Below, piece after piece: positions 18,081 to 26,475 of a stretch of DNA of 64,000 nucleotides; position 1 is the first letter of the stretch; each line of letters starts with the position of its first letter. Under the pieces are notes generated by a model. The model was given only the letters and a program-made list of their open reading frames with translations. It did not search any database and was not told where the DNA came from. A program made the position numbers and the translations under genes. The DNA is from Acidobacteriales bacterium 59-55 (GTDB taxonomy: Bacteria > Acidobacteriota > Terriglobia > Terriglobales > Acidobacteriaceae): the NCBI GenBank assembly GCA_001897435.1, contig MKSV01000006.1, positions 62,001 through 126,000 on the forward strand, given 5' to 3'.

Positions 18081-19214
18081 ATGACGATGGCCAAGGCGAA
18101 TTCCAGAGTAAATGCGGTTCCGAGCCTGTTTGCCGGACGGCAGTGGCAGCAGGTGCTGGAGCGGGACGCCAGCGCGGATGGGCAGTTCTTTTACGCGGTA
18201 AAGTCGACGAAGATCTATTGCAGGCCGAGTTGCCCCAGCCGCAGGCCTACGCGGAAGCAGGTAACCTTCTTCCCTACCCCGGCGGCGGCCGAGGCGGCCG
18301 GATACAGACCCTGCCTGCGCTGCCAGCCGGAGCGGACGACGCCCAAGGCCGATCCTCAGGCCGGGGCCATCGCTGCCGTGACCGAGTATTTAAAGGAACA
18401 TGCGGAGGAACGGACGAAGCTGGCCGATGTGGCCAAGGCAACGGGGGTGGGACGGCTGACGATTCTGCGCGGGTTCAAACGGGTGCTGGGGGTGAGTCCG
18501 GGGCAGTATGCGAAGGAGCAGCGGCTGGCGAAGTTCAAGGACAGGGTACGGCAGCCGAAGGTGCGAATCACCGATGCGATCTATGAAGCGGGTTTCGGGT
18601 CGAGCAGCAGGCTCTATGAGAAGAGCGAGGCCGCGCTGGGGATGACTCCGCGAACCATGCGCGCGGGTGGTGCGGGCCTTTTGATCCGGTACTGCACGGC
18701 GGCGAGCCCGCTGGGCCGGATGCTGGTAGCGGCGACTGATCGCGGAGTGTGCTCGATCGCCTTCGGCAAGGACGACGCAGCGCTGCTGGCGGAGTTGCGG
18801 AAGCGATTTTCAAAGGCCGAACTGGTTGCAGCCAAAGGGAATACCGGCTGGCTGGCCGAGGGGGTGGCGTTTGTGGCGAGCCAGTTGAGTGAGCATCCGC
18901 TGGCGGCTACGTTTCCTCTGGATGTGCGGGCGACGGCGTTTCAGCAGAGGGTATGGAAGGCGTTGCAGGCAATTCCGCGGGGCGAGACGCGAAGCTATCG
19001 GGAGATTGCATGCGAGCTTGGCCGGCCTACGGCAGCGCGCGCGGTGGGGACGGCGATCGGGTCGAACCCGGTGGCGGTGGTGGTGCCTTGTCATCGGGCG
19101 ATTCACAGCGACGGATCGCTGGCGGGGTATCACTGGGGCGTCGAGAGAAAGAAGAAGCTGTTGGCCGCGGAACGCGGGAGTGAACCGTCGACGCTGGTCC
19201 TCACCAATCCTTAG
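18081..19214 (+). CDS. ada: Bifunctional DNA repair methyltransferase and regulator Ada
   Basis: Ada removes methyl groups from DNA phosphotriesters and O6-methylguanine and, once methylated, activates the adaptive response. All parts are present in the 377 residues. The N-terminal zinc domain has YCRPSC (acceptor Cys at 47) and CLRCQP. An AraC-type HTH region covers about 95-195 (LADVAKATGVGRLTILRGFKRV). The C-terminal O6-methylguanine methyltransferase domain has the PCHR active site near residue 335, followed by GYHWGVERK. A GAGGAAG site precedes the ATG. The full-length E. coli protein is 354 residues. Confidence 0.96.
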   Translation: MTMAKANSRVNAVPSLFAGRQWQQVLERDASADGQFFYAVKSTKIYCRPSCPSRRPTRKQVTFFPTPAAAEAAGYRPCLRCQPERTTPKADPQAGAIAAVTEYLKEHAEERTKLADVAKATGVGRLTILRGFKRVLGVSPGQYAKEQRLAKFKDRVRQPKVRITDAIYEAGFGSSSRLYEKSEAALGMTPRTMRAGGAGLLIRYCTAASPLGRMLVAATDRGVCSIAFGKDDAALLAELRKRFSKAELVAAKGNTGWLAEGVAFVASQLSEHPLAATFPLDVRATAFQQRVWKALQAIPRGETRSYREIACELGRPTAARAVGTAIGSNPVAVVVPCHRAIHSDGSLAGYHWGVERKKKLLAAERGSEPSTLVLTNP

Positions 19215-19331
19215 AGCCTGTCTAAAAGCTGCCGTGAGAGCAGCGCCTCGCCGGAGGAATGGAAAACAAAAGGGATAGCGCTCAAACGGCAAAGATGGGT
19301 GGCGACAGGGGGCACCCGGACGGATGGCCGA

Positions 19332-19354
19332 CTTTCAGAATGATATTCTGAGAG
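19332..19354 (+). promoter_or_regulatory. Inverted repeat upstream of ahcY, possible operator
   Basis: TCAGAAT (19335-19341) and ATTCTGA (19345-19351) are perfect inverted arms around GAT, and pairing extends outward with C-G and T-A pairs. It lies about 40 bp before the ahcY start, and the right arm overlaps a TATTCT -10-like hexamer. A dimeric regulator site is plausible but unproven. Confidence 0.45.
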
Positions 19355-19390
19355 GGTTTGCAATAACCTGAATCTGGATGAGGAGCAACG

Positions 19391-20827
19391 ATGGCGACAG
19401 CAACGGTGGATAAGGCAGGGGTGGCTTCCGAGTACAAAGTAGCGGATATTTCTCTGGCCGATTTTGGACGCAAAGAGATCGATATCGCCGAGCAGGAGAT
19501 GCCGGGTCTGATGTCGATCCGCAATAAGTATGCCGCCGGCAAGCCGCTGGCAGGCGTTCGCGTGACCGGATCGCTGCACATGACGATTCAGACGGCCGTG
19601 CTGATCGAGACCATGGTGGCGCTCGGCGCCGATGTGCGCTGGGCGAGTTGCAACATCTTCTCGACCCAGGACCATGCGGCGGCGGCGATTGCGGCGGCGG
19701 GCGTGCCGGTGTTTGCGTGGAAGGGCGAGAGCCTCGAAGAGTACTGGTGGTGCACCGACCAGGCGCTGCGGCACAAGGGCGGGCTGGGGCCCCAGATCGT
19801 CATCGACGACGGCGGCGACGTGACCCTGCTGATCCACAAGGGCGTGGAGATGGAGAAGGGCGACGGCTGGGTCAACACTCCTTCCGGTAATCAGGAAGAG
19901 GGTGTCATCAAGGACCTGCTGAAGAAGATTCATGGCACGGATGCGAGCTACTTCACGAAGATGGCGAAGGAGTGGCGCGGCGTGGCCGAAGAGACCACGA
20001 CCGGCGTTCACCGGCTGTACAAGATGATGGAGCAGGGCAAGCTGCTGGTGCCGGCCATCAACGTGAATGATTCGGTCACCAAGAGCAAGTTCGACAATCT
20101 TTATGGCTGCCGCGAGTCGCTGGTCGACGGCATCAAGCGGGCCACCGACGTGATGGTTGCGGGCAAGACGGCGGTGATCTGCGGCTACGGCGACGTGGGC
20201 AAGGGCTCTGCCGCTTCGCTGCGCGGTCTGGGAGCGCGGGTGATCGTGACCGAGATCGACCCGATCAATGCGCTGCAGGCGGCGATGGAAGGATATGAAG
20301 TCACGACGCTTGAAGAGACGCTGGGGCGCGGCGATATCTATGTGACCTGCACGGGCAATCTCGACATCATCACCTTCGAGCACATGCAGCAGATGAAGGA
20401 TCAGGCGATCGTCTGCAACATCGGCCACTTCGACAACGAGATCCAGATGGATCAGTTGAACAGCGCCAAGGGCGTGAGCAAGCTGAACATCAAGCCGCAG
20501 GTGGACAAGTACACCTTCCCCGCGGGCAACAGCATCTTTGTGCTGGCGGAAGGACGGCTGGTGAACCTGGGCTGCGCGACCGGGCATCCGAGCTTCGTGA
20601 TGAGCAACAGCTTCTCCAATCAGACGCTGGCCGCGCTCGACCTGTGGACGAACAAGGACACGTACAAGCCGGGCGTCTATATTCTGCCGAAGAAGCTGGA
20701 TGAGGAGGTGGCGCGGCTGCATCTCGAAAAGATCGGGGTGAAGCTGACGACGCTTTCGCCGAAGCAGGCGGAGTATCTGGGAGTTTCTCCGGATGGTCCT
20801 TACAAGGCGGAGCAGTACCGGTATTAA
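19391..20827 (+). CDS. ahcY: S-adenosylhomocysteine hydrolase
   Basis: AhcY splits S-adenosylhomocysteine into adenosine and homocysteine, relieving product inhibition of methyltransferases. The 478-residue product has the N-terminal [18 protein letters not shown] and [20 protein letters not shown]. The substrate Lys region is [20 protein letters not shown] near residue 222, the NAD-binding fold is [16 protein letters not shown] near 260, and the protein ends in the conserved [15 protein letters not shown] precedes the ATG. A strong terminator follows at 20870-20901. It is downstream of ada but separated by 176 bp with its own control elements. Confidence 0.97.
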   Translation: MATATVDKAGVASEYKVADISLADFGRKEIDIAEQEMPGLMSIRNKYAAGKPLAGVRVTGSLHMTIQTAVLIETMVALGADVRWASCNIFSTQDHAAAAIAAAGVPVFAWKGESLEEYWWCTDQALRHKGGLGPQIVIDDGGDVTLLIHKGVEMEKGDGWVNTPSGNQEEGVIKDLLKKIHGTDASYFTKMAKEWRGVAEETTTGVHRLYKMMEQGKLLVPAINVNDSVTKSKFDNLYGCRESLVDGIKRATDVMVAGKTAVICGYGDVGKGSAASLRGLGARVIVTEIDPINALQAAMEGYEVTTLEETLGRGDIYVTCTGNLDIITFEHMQQMKDQAIVCNIGHFDNEIQMDQLNSAKGVSKLNIKPQVDKYTFPAGNSIFVLAEGRLVNLGCATGHPSFVMSNSFSNQTLAALDLWTNKDTYKPGVYILPKKLDEEVARLHLEKIGVKLTTLSPKQAEYLGVSPDGPYKAEQYRY

Positions 20828-20873
20828 AAGACCATAAAAACTACAAAATTAAAAGACCGTAAAAATTACAAAG
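20824..20873. repeat. Two-copy 25-bp direct repeat after ahcY
   Basis: Two 25-bp units (20824-20848 and 20849-20873) share TTAAAAGACC then TAAAAA and TACAAA, with three differences. The second unit runs into the terminator stem. The AT-rich repeat overlaps the last bases of ahcY. Confidence 0.8.
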
Positions 20874-20901
20874 GCCGTGGAGAGATCTCTCCGCGGCCTT
20901 T
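20870..20901. terminator. Bidirectional terminator between ahcY and the DUF4397 gene
   Basis: AAAGGCCGTGGAGA pairs with TCTCCGCGGCCTTT (one T-G wobble) around GATC. The A and T runs at the stem base suit both convergent transcripts. Confidence 0.9.
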
Positions 20902-20920
20902 GTCTTGTCAGGGACGCTGG

Positions 20921-21673
20921 TTATAGCGTTGCCGGAGGGTCGTAGTCGGCGGCGGTGATGGCCTGCAGGCGATAGCCGCTGACCTGGAGTTGATCGATCA
21001 GGATGATGGTGCGGGCGGAACCGTCGGCATAGACGACCTGGGTGCCGGTATAGGCGGGGATCGTGGTCTCGGTGGGGATGGTTCCGGCGGGCAGCATGAT
21101 GAGGGTGTAGGTGCCGGTGGGGATGTTCAGGTATCCGGTATTGGCGCCGAAGACGATGTTCGCGGCGACGGGCCGGGCATCGGCGAGGGTCTGGCCGGGA
21201 GGGACGAGGTAGAGATCGACGGAGCCGACGCGCTCGGCCTGATCGATGAGACGAAGGGCGATCTGGCCGCGGGGAGCGGGCTGGTTCTGGTCCTTGAGCG
21301 TGAGCGGTTGCGGTCCGGCGGCGGTGTCGCCGATCAGCACCGTGTACTGGCTGGCCGGAAGGAAGGTGCCCTTGGCGGCAGAGACGGTCTGCGCGGTCCC
21401 GGTCGAGTTGGCGGCGAGGCTGTAGGCGCCGGGCGCGACGGGCACATAGGAGGTAATAGTGCCGAAGCCGAGGTTATAGGCGAGCGCGTCGTGCCCCTGA
21501 TAGATGTCGAGCGCTGGGGAAGTAGACGAGACGTCGATGATGCGGACCTGCGAACCGGACTGCGGGAGAGACAGGGTTCCGATTCCCTGGCAGCCGGAGA
21601 GGACGCCGAGCGTGGCGGCGAGGATGGCGAGGCGGGCAGCCTGACGGGCGGGTTGGCGAGTCTTTAAAAGCAT
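20921..21673 (-). CDS. DUF4397-type secreted lipoprotein
   Basis: The 250-residue protein starts with a basic, hydrophobic leader ending in the lipobox LSGC at about residue 28, so it is probably a lipoprotein. The mature part has two repeat-like segments of the DUF4397 kind: VRIIDVSSTSPALDIYQG and later SVDLYLVPPGQTLADARPV, each followed by a YxxxPxGxYTL strand pattern. The fold is expected to be all-beta. It is convergent with ahcY and divergent from the LssY_C gene, 59 bp away. Function is unknown; a cell-surface or periplasmic role is inferred from the leader only. Confidence 0.8.
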   Translation of the reverse strand: MLLKTRQPARQAARLAILAATLGVLSGCQGIGTLSLPQSGSQVRIIDVSSTSPALDIYQGHDALAYNLGFGTITSYVPVAPGAYSLAANSTGTAQTVSAAKGTFLPASQYTVLIGDTAAGPQPLTLKDQNQPAPRGQIALRLIDQAERVGSVDLYLVPPGQTLADARPVAANIVFGANTGYLNIPTGTYTLIMLPAGTIPTETTIPAYTGTQVVYADGSARTIILIDQLQVSGYRLQAITAADYDPPATL

Positions 21674-21732
21674 CAGCCGTCGGTTCGGGCGGAGCGTCTT
21701 AACGAGAGCGTCTTTATATTAGGACATTGGAT

Positions 21733-22980
21733 ATGAATCGGACGAATCGATCTTTGGGCCGGTGGCGGCGATGGAACGGAATGGGACTGGCGGTCCTGTT
21801 GCTGATGGCGCTGGCTGGCGGAGCGGCGCTTTACGGGCAGACCGCTCCGGCGTCTCCTGCGGGGCAGGCGGGAGCGGCGGCAGGTGCGGTCACACTGCCG
21901 CACGTGCAGCCGATTGTGAGTATGCGCGATCATACTGCGAAGGGCGCGACCCCGGCACCTAAACATAAGCAGAGCTACGACTTCACGCTGAAGGACACCG
22001 GATGGATGGATACCGGCGTGACGCTGGCGGCGGGCGAGCGAGCGAGCTTTACGTCAACAGGAAAATTTTCTCTGGCGGATGGGCGGACGACGGAGCCGGA
22101 TGGACTGGCGCGAGGGTGGAAGGACCTGCTACGGCAGTTTCCGCTGAATTCGGCTAATGTGGGAGCTCTGGTAGGCCGGGTGAGCGACCTGGGGGCATCG
22201 GTTCCCTTCCTGATCGGCGCGAAGAACGATGTTGTGATTCCCACTTCGGGACGGCTCTTTCTGCGGGTAAATGTGAGCGATGACCTGGCGGCGACCGGCA
22301 ATTACAAGGTGAAGGTGAAGTTCGAGCCGGCGAAGGCCACGGCGGCGGCCCTGGCTCCGGCAGCGGGAGTCGCGCTGGTGAGCGGGCTGATTACGCCCGA
22401 GACCTTCGTCGACATTCCTCGTCGGGTGTCGGATCAGGCTGGAAATGAAGGAGATATGGTCAACTATGCACTTCTGGGGACCGAGGCGCAGGTAAAGGCG
22501 GCTTTCAAGGCGGCGGGCTGGGTTGCGGTGGACAAGACGGTCGAGGATGCCGTGCTGCACGGATTGCTGGCCACGCTGAACCATGAGGCTTATACCGAGA
22601 TGCCGATGAGCACGCTGTATCTCTTCGGGCGGCCGCAGGATCTGTCGTTTGCGCGGGGCGATCCGCTGAAGGTGGCGGCGGAGAGGCATCATCTACGGGT
22701 GTGGAAGACGACGAAGACCATTGGCGGAGTGCCGCTGTGGGTGGGGTCGGCGACGCATGACATCGGGTTTGAAGAGGATCAGAGAAACGGAGACGTAACT
22801 CATAAAATCGACCCCAAGATTGATGACGAGCGCGATTTTCTGCTGCACAGCTTCGACGCGGCGGGGGTGTTTTCGAGCGCGGCCTATGTGCTCCCGGCAG
22901 ACCCGATGCTGAAGGCGAAGACGGCGACCGGGGGAAGTTTTTATTCGGATGGGCGGATTGTCGTGATGGAACTTAAGTAG
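21733..22980 (+). CDS. Secreted protein with LssY C-terminal domain
   Basis: The 415-residue product has an N-terminal signal or anchor (LAVLLLMALAGGAALYGQ) followed by an Ala/Pro linker and a beta-rich region. The C-terminal half, from about residue 235, resembles the LssY_C domain. It shows GDMVNYALLGTEAQVKAAFK, then AYTEMPMSTLYLFGRPQDLS, then VPLWVGSATHDIGFE and the acidic KIDPKIDDERDFL. In Legionella LssY this domain accompanies a PAP2 phosphatase, which is absent here. An AGGA site precedes the ATG at 21733; a TTG six bases upstream is an alternative. The biochemical role of the domain is unknown. Confidence 0.8.
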   Translation: MNRTNRSLGRWRRWNGMGLAVLLLMALAGGAALYGQTAPASPAGQAGAAAGAVTLPHVQPIVSMRDHTAKGATPAPKHKQSYDFTLKDTGWMDTGVTLAAGERASFTSTGKFSLADGRTTEPDGLARGWKDLLRQFPLNSANVGALVGRVSDLGASVPFLIGAKNDVVIPTSGRLFLRVNVSDDLAATGNYKVKVKFEPAKATAAALAPAAGVALVSGLITPETFVDIPRRVSDQAGNEGDMVNYALLGTEAQVKAAFKAAGWVAVDKTVEDAVLHGLLATLNHEAYTEMPMSTLYLFGRPQDLSFARGDPLKVAAERHHLRVWKTTKTIGGVPLWVGSATHDIGFEEDQRNGDVTHKIDPKIDDERDFLLHSFDAAGVFSSAAYVLPADPMLKAKTATGGSFYSDGRIVVMELK

Positions 22981-23017
22981 CGATTCGAACAGCGAGACTC
23001 ATAGAAACGGATGTAAA

Positions 23018-23043
23018 CCCATGTCCCGGAAGCAGGACATGGG
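23018..23043. repeat. Palindromic intergenic hairpin between convergent genes
   Basis: CCCATGTCC (23018-23026) and GGACATGGG (23035-23043) form a perfect 9-bp stem, followed by GCACCCGG. The form resembles short mobile-looking palindromes that I associate with acidobacterial genomes. It may also serve as a terminator for both flanking genes. Confidence 0.6.
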
Positions 23044-23079
23044 GCACCCGGCTTTGATCGGCGTCGCCGAAACGTATGG

Positions 23080-23409
23080 CTATTTCTTAGGGCGGCTGGC
23101 GATGATCTGGTCTTTGATCTTGTTGTAGGTGGCGGCGGGCAGGATGCCGCGGGTGGTGAGCTGATTCTTGGCGGTGTAGGGGCGGCCGTCGATAATGCGC
23201 TTGGCGTAGGCGTCGCCGATGCCGGGGAATGCCTTGAGCTGGTCGGGGGTGGCAGTGTTGATGTCGAGCTTATCGGCAGTGGCAGCGGTAGCGGTGGTCT
23301 TGGCTGTGGCCTTGACAGCTTTGGCCGAGGGCTGCGCCGTGGCCAGGACCGGAGCAGACAGGAGAAGCGCCAGAGCCAGCGTGAGAGGGGAGCGGAAGAG
23401 CTTGAACAT
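23080..23409 (-). CDS. ComEA-like helix-hairpin-helix protein, exported
   Basis: The 109-residue protein has a signal peptide (LTLALALLLSAPVLATAQ), an Ala/Thr/Lys linker and one helix-hairpin-helix domain: LDINTATPDQLKAFPGIGDAYAKRII followed by KNQLTTRGILPAATYNKIKDQI. This is the DNA-binding fold of the competence protein ComEA, here exported without an obvious membrane anchor. AGGAG lies before the ATG at 23409; an in-frame extension to 23586 would translate repeat DNA. No other competence genes are nearby, so a role in DNA uptake is only possible. Confidence 0.88.
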   Translation of the reverse strand: MFKLFRSPLTLALALLLSAPVLATAQPSAKAVKATAKTTATAATADKLDINTATPDQLKAFPGIGDAYAKRIIDGRPYTAKNQLTTRGILPAATYNKIKDQIIASRPKK

Positions 23410-23577
23410 GCGGATAGGTCTCCTGAAAAGATGGACTGCGACGCAAGAGTAGAACAGGCCGGGCGGCTGGTCAAAGGGTTTTAGAGCGGTTCTCCTCCAG
23501 AGGGAGCCTTGGTGATGCGAGCAAAGCGCAGATTCCCTTCGGGAATGACAAACAAAGGACGCTATACCTGAGAGAAG

Positions 23578-23633
23578 TCGCTCCACTGCGCAAGGGACGA
23601 TGAAACTGGCCGTTGCTTCAGTCGAGATGACGT
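23578..23633. repeat. Degenerate relative of the dispersed 36-bp repeat
   Basis: TCGCTCCACTGCGC starts and CAGTCGAGATGACGT ends this stretch, matching both ends of the repeat at 43524-43559 with an unrelated centre. Just left of it, 23530-23551 carries TTCCCTTCGGGAA, a small palindrome of another repeat type. Confidence 0.5.
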
Positions 23634-23677
23634 CTCCTGATCGTCACGGAACGGTTGTCGCAGAGATGCTGACGAGA

Positions 23678-25093
23678 TTAGCTGAACCGGTAGGGCGCTC
23701 GTTGCGGGCGCGACAGCAGTTCATTGGCCGCGTCGTCGTTGTGGAAACGCTCCTTGACCGGGTCCCAGTGCAGGTGGCGTTTGGCCTTCATGGCGATGTG
23801 GTGGATGAGGCAGGTGGAGCAGGCGCGGTGTCCCATCTCGACTGGCGAGATCGGCTCCTGCCGCGAGCGGATGCAGTCGAGCCAGTTTCCATGCTGGTCG
23901 GCGCTGCGGTAGAGATGGATGTCATCGGGGCCGAAGTCCGATTGCAGAATCGTTGGGTCGCTCACCGTCAGTCCGGCTACGGCCAGCGGACCGGAGCCGG
24001 AGGCGGCAGAGATCTTCGGTTTGCCGCCGGGATCGGTCGGCGTGACCTGCTCGGTGCGGGTGACGAAGACCCAGCCCTTGCTTCCATAGAACTTGATGCC
24101 GTTGGGGAAGTCTCCGGAGATATCCATGGTGACGCCGTTGGCGTAGATGGCGTGCGTCAGGAACTTGCCATGCACGTTCCAAAGGCCGTGGGTCGGAAAC
24201 TCGGCGTCGCCCCAGACCTCGACCGGGCCAGTGTACTCGGTGTTCATGCCCCAGTGAGCGCTGTCGATGTGGTGCGCTCCCCAGCCGGTGATCATGCCCG
24301 CGCCGAACTGCTCGCAGCGCAGCCAGCCGGGACGATCGAAGCCGGATTGCGGCATCACCCGGTCGACGGTGTAAGGCACAACCGGGGTTGAGCCGAGCCA
24401 GGCGTCGTACTGGAAGCCGTCGGGAACAGGCATCGGCGTTGCGTCGCCGCCCGCAGGGTCGCCGGGCAGGCCGATCTCGACGTGCTTGAGATCGCCGATG
24501 CGGCCGTTGCGCACCAGTTCGGCGGCGATGCGGAACTGTACCCACGACCTTTGCTGGCTGCCGATCTGGAGGATTCGCCCGGAGGCGTTGACGGCATTGC
24601 TGAGGTAGCGGCCCTCGGCGATGGTGAGCGAGGCGGGCTTCTGCAGGTAGACGTCCTTGCCGGCACGCACCGCGTCCACCGCGAGGATGGCGTGCTGATG
24701 ATCGGGCGTGGAGATGACGACGGCGTCGATATCCTTGTTCGCCAGCAGCTCATGGTAGTTGCTGTATCCGGTGACGCCGTCGTAGGGCTTGCCGGTCTTT
24801 TTGGCCCCAATCTTTTTGGCATAGACGCCATTGACCAGCGTCTTCGCCTCTTCGACACGTTTGGCGCTGAGGTCGCAGACCGCCATGATGCGGGCGTGGT
24901 CGAACTGCCAGATGCCCGGCATATCGTGTCCGCGCGAGATACGGCCGGTGCCGATGGCTCCGATATTGATGCGGTTGCTAGGGGCCATCTGGCCGAAGAC
25001 GCTGGACGGCACGATCGCCGGAAATCCGACTGCCGCAACCGCGCCTGCTGAGGACTTCAAAAACGCCCGGCGCGAAACTTTCATCTTTGCCAT
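23678..25093 (-). CDS. Gfo/Idh/MocA-family oxidoreductase with Tat-type leader
   Basis: The 471-residue protein begins KVSRRAFLKSSAGAVAAVGFP, a twin-arginine export signal. The mature protein has an N-terminal NAD(P)-binding fold (NIGAIGTGRISRGHDMPG) and the family lysine motif in DVYLQKPASLTIAEG near residue 145. The C-terminal substrate domain follows (GWGAHHIDSAHWGMN). Such secreted family members act on sugars or cyclitols. The upstream gene on the same strand (25106-26302) encodes another family member 12 bp away, so the two form an operon. The start at 25093 was chosen over GTG at 25096 and an internal ATG at 25084. Confidence 0.92.
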   Translation of the reverse strand: MAKMKVSRRAFLKSSAGAVAAVGFPAIVPSSVFGQMAPSNRINIGAIGTGRISRGHDMPGIWQFDHARIMAVCDLSAKRVEEAKTLVNGVYAKKIGAKKTGKPYDGVTGYSNYHELLANKDIDAVVISTPDHQHAILAVDAVRAGKDVYLQKPASLTIAEGRYLSNAVNASGRILQIGSQQRSWVQFRIAAELVRNGRIGDLKHVEIGLPGDPAGGDATPMPVPDGFQYDAWLGSTPVVPYTVDRVMPQSGFDRPGWLRCEQFGAGMITGWGAHHIDSAHWGMNTEYTGPVEVWGDAEFPTHGLWNVHGKFLTHAIYANGVTMDISGDFPNGIKFYGSKGWVFVTRTEQVTPTDPGGKPKISAASGSGPLAVAGLTVSDPTILQSDFGPDDIHLYRSADQHGNWLDCIRSRQEPISPVEMGHRACSTCLIHHIAMKAKRHLHWDPVKERFHNDDAANELLSRPQRAPYRFS

Positions 25094-25105
25094 CACTTCC
25101 CTCTT

Positions 25106-26302
25106 CTACGCTCTTAGATCGACGACCTTGGCGTTCTTCTGCGCCTTGATGACGAGTTCGGCGGCAAGCAGGCACTGCTCCTGATCCTGCCCTGTGTGGG
25201 TCCGATTGACGATGTCGGAGACGAACTGCGGACCAAAGGGCAGCGTGACGTTGTTGCAGTCGATGTAGCGCGTCTGCTTCTTGTCGACGATGAAGAGGTG
25301 ATTACCACCCTTTCTGCCCGCGATGTCGATGTACTTGCGCAGCTCGATGTAGCCCTCGGTGCCGAGCATAAAGAGGCGTCCGTCCCCCCACGTGCCCAGG
25401 CCGTTGGGCGTAAACCAGTCGAGCCGGACGTAGCCGAGGCCGCGGTCGCCGCGCAGCATCATGTCGCCGAAGTCCTGAAATTTGGGGTGATCCTTGTGCT
25501 CGACGTTGGCAATCTGCGAGGCGACGACCTCGGCGGTGCGGGAGCCGGTGTAGTAGAGGAACTGATCGACCTGGTGCGAGCCGATGTCGCAGAGGATGCC
25601 GCCGTACTTCGAGTCGTCCCAGAACCACCAGGGGCGCGCTGTGCCGCCGCCGGCGTCGCCGCCGTGCTGGATGATCTGGTGGGGCGCGATGTTGATGGTC
25701 TGAATGACCTTTCCGATGGCCCCGGCCTTGACCAGGTCACCGGCCTTGACAGCGGCCTTCACCTCCAGGCGCTCGCTGTACATGATGCCGTAGATCCGTT
25801 TGGTCTCGGCGATGGTCTTGCGCACCTCGGCGAGCTGCGGCAGGGTAGTGATGCCGGGCTTGTCGCTGAGGAAGTCCTTGCCGCGCTTCATGACGCGAAT
25901 GCCGAGCGGAGCGCGATCGACGGGGATGGTCGAGGTAAGCACAAGCTGAGTCGACGGATCGTTGAGGATCTCGTCCTCGGTCGCAACCATCTTCGCCTCG
26001 GGAAAGCGCTTGGCAAAGGCCGCTCTTCGATCGGGCTCGGCCGCGTAGAAGGAGACCAGCGTGCCGCCGCCGCGCTTGATGGCGCCAACCATGCCGTAGA
26101 TGTGGTCGTGGCTGATGCCGCAGACGGAGAAGCGGATGGAGTGCTTCGGCGCTGTCTCCGGGCTCGCCTGGGCGACCTCGTGCACGACGCTGCCTTCGCC
26201 GGAGCCGAGCCCCAGCGCGGCCTCGGGAAGCATGGAAAATGCACCCGCCGAGCCGATGGCCTTCAGAAGCGAACGGCGGTCAACCAGATTTAACTTGCTC
26301 AT
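25106..26302 (-). CDS. Gfo/Idh/MocA-family oxidoreductase, exported
   Basis: The 398-residue product has the leader DRRSLLKAIGSAGAFSMLPEAALG, with a twin-Arg-like DRRSLLK motif. A nucleotide-binding domain follows (RFSVCGISHDHIYGMVGAI), in which the usual GxGxxG is altered to GISHDH. The conserved Lys lies in KDFLSDKPGITTLPQ near residue 145, and the C-terminal domain includes GGILCDIGSHQVDQFLYY. It is the first gene of the two-gene unit with 23678-25093. The altered dinucleotide motif suggests a tightly bound or different cofactor geometry; this is inference. Confidence 0.9.
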   Translation of the reverse strand: MSKLNLVDRRSLLKAIGSAGAFSMLPEAALGLGSGEGSVVHEVAQASPETAPKHSIRFSVCGISHDHIYGMVGAIKRGGGTLVSFYAAEPDRRAAFAKRFPEAKMVATEDEILNDPSTQLVLTSTIPVDRAPLGIRVMKRGKDFLSDKPGITTLPQLAEVRKTIAETKRIYGIMYSERLEVKAAVKAGDLVKAGAIGKVIQTINIAPHQIIQHGGDAGGGTARPWWFWDDSKYGGILCDIGSHQVDQFLYYTGSRTAEVVASQIANVEHKDHPKFQDFGDMMLRGDRGLGYVRLDWFTPNGLGTWGDGRLFMLGTEGYIELRKYIDIAGRKGGNHLFIVDKKQTRYIDCNNVTLPFGPQFVSDIVNRTHTGQDQEQCLLAAELVIKAQKNAKVVDLRA

Positions 26303-26475
26303 GTTTTCTCCTCGATCTACGGGCGTCTGAGAGGGGAGGCCGTCAGATGACAGCCTCCCCCAGCATCTTTATTCGACACCAATACTAAATGGTGGCGGCG
26401 AGCCTGGTATGAACGATGGAGAGGAAAGGCACCGATGCGAAGAACAGAGCGGTGGCGAGAAATCTGTGGCGAAGG

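Noticed and set aside
19215..19390. SAH riboswitch before ahcY
   Set aside because: Fragments such as AGCGCTCAAACGGCAA look similar, but the order and pairing of the conserved core are wrong.
19211..20722. Minus-strand open frame of 503 codons
   Set aside because: It is antisense to ahcY and has no recognisable domain.
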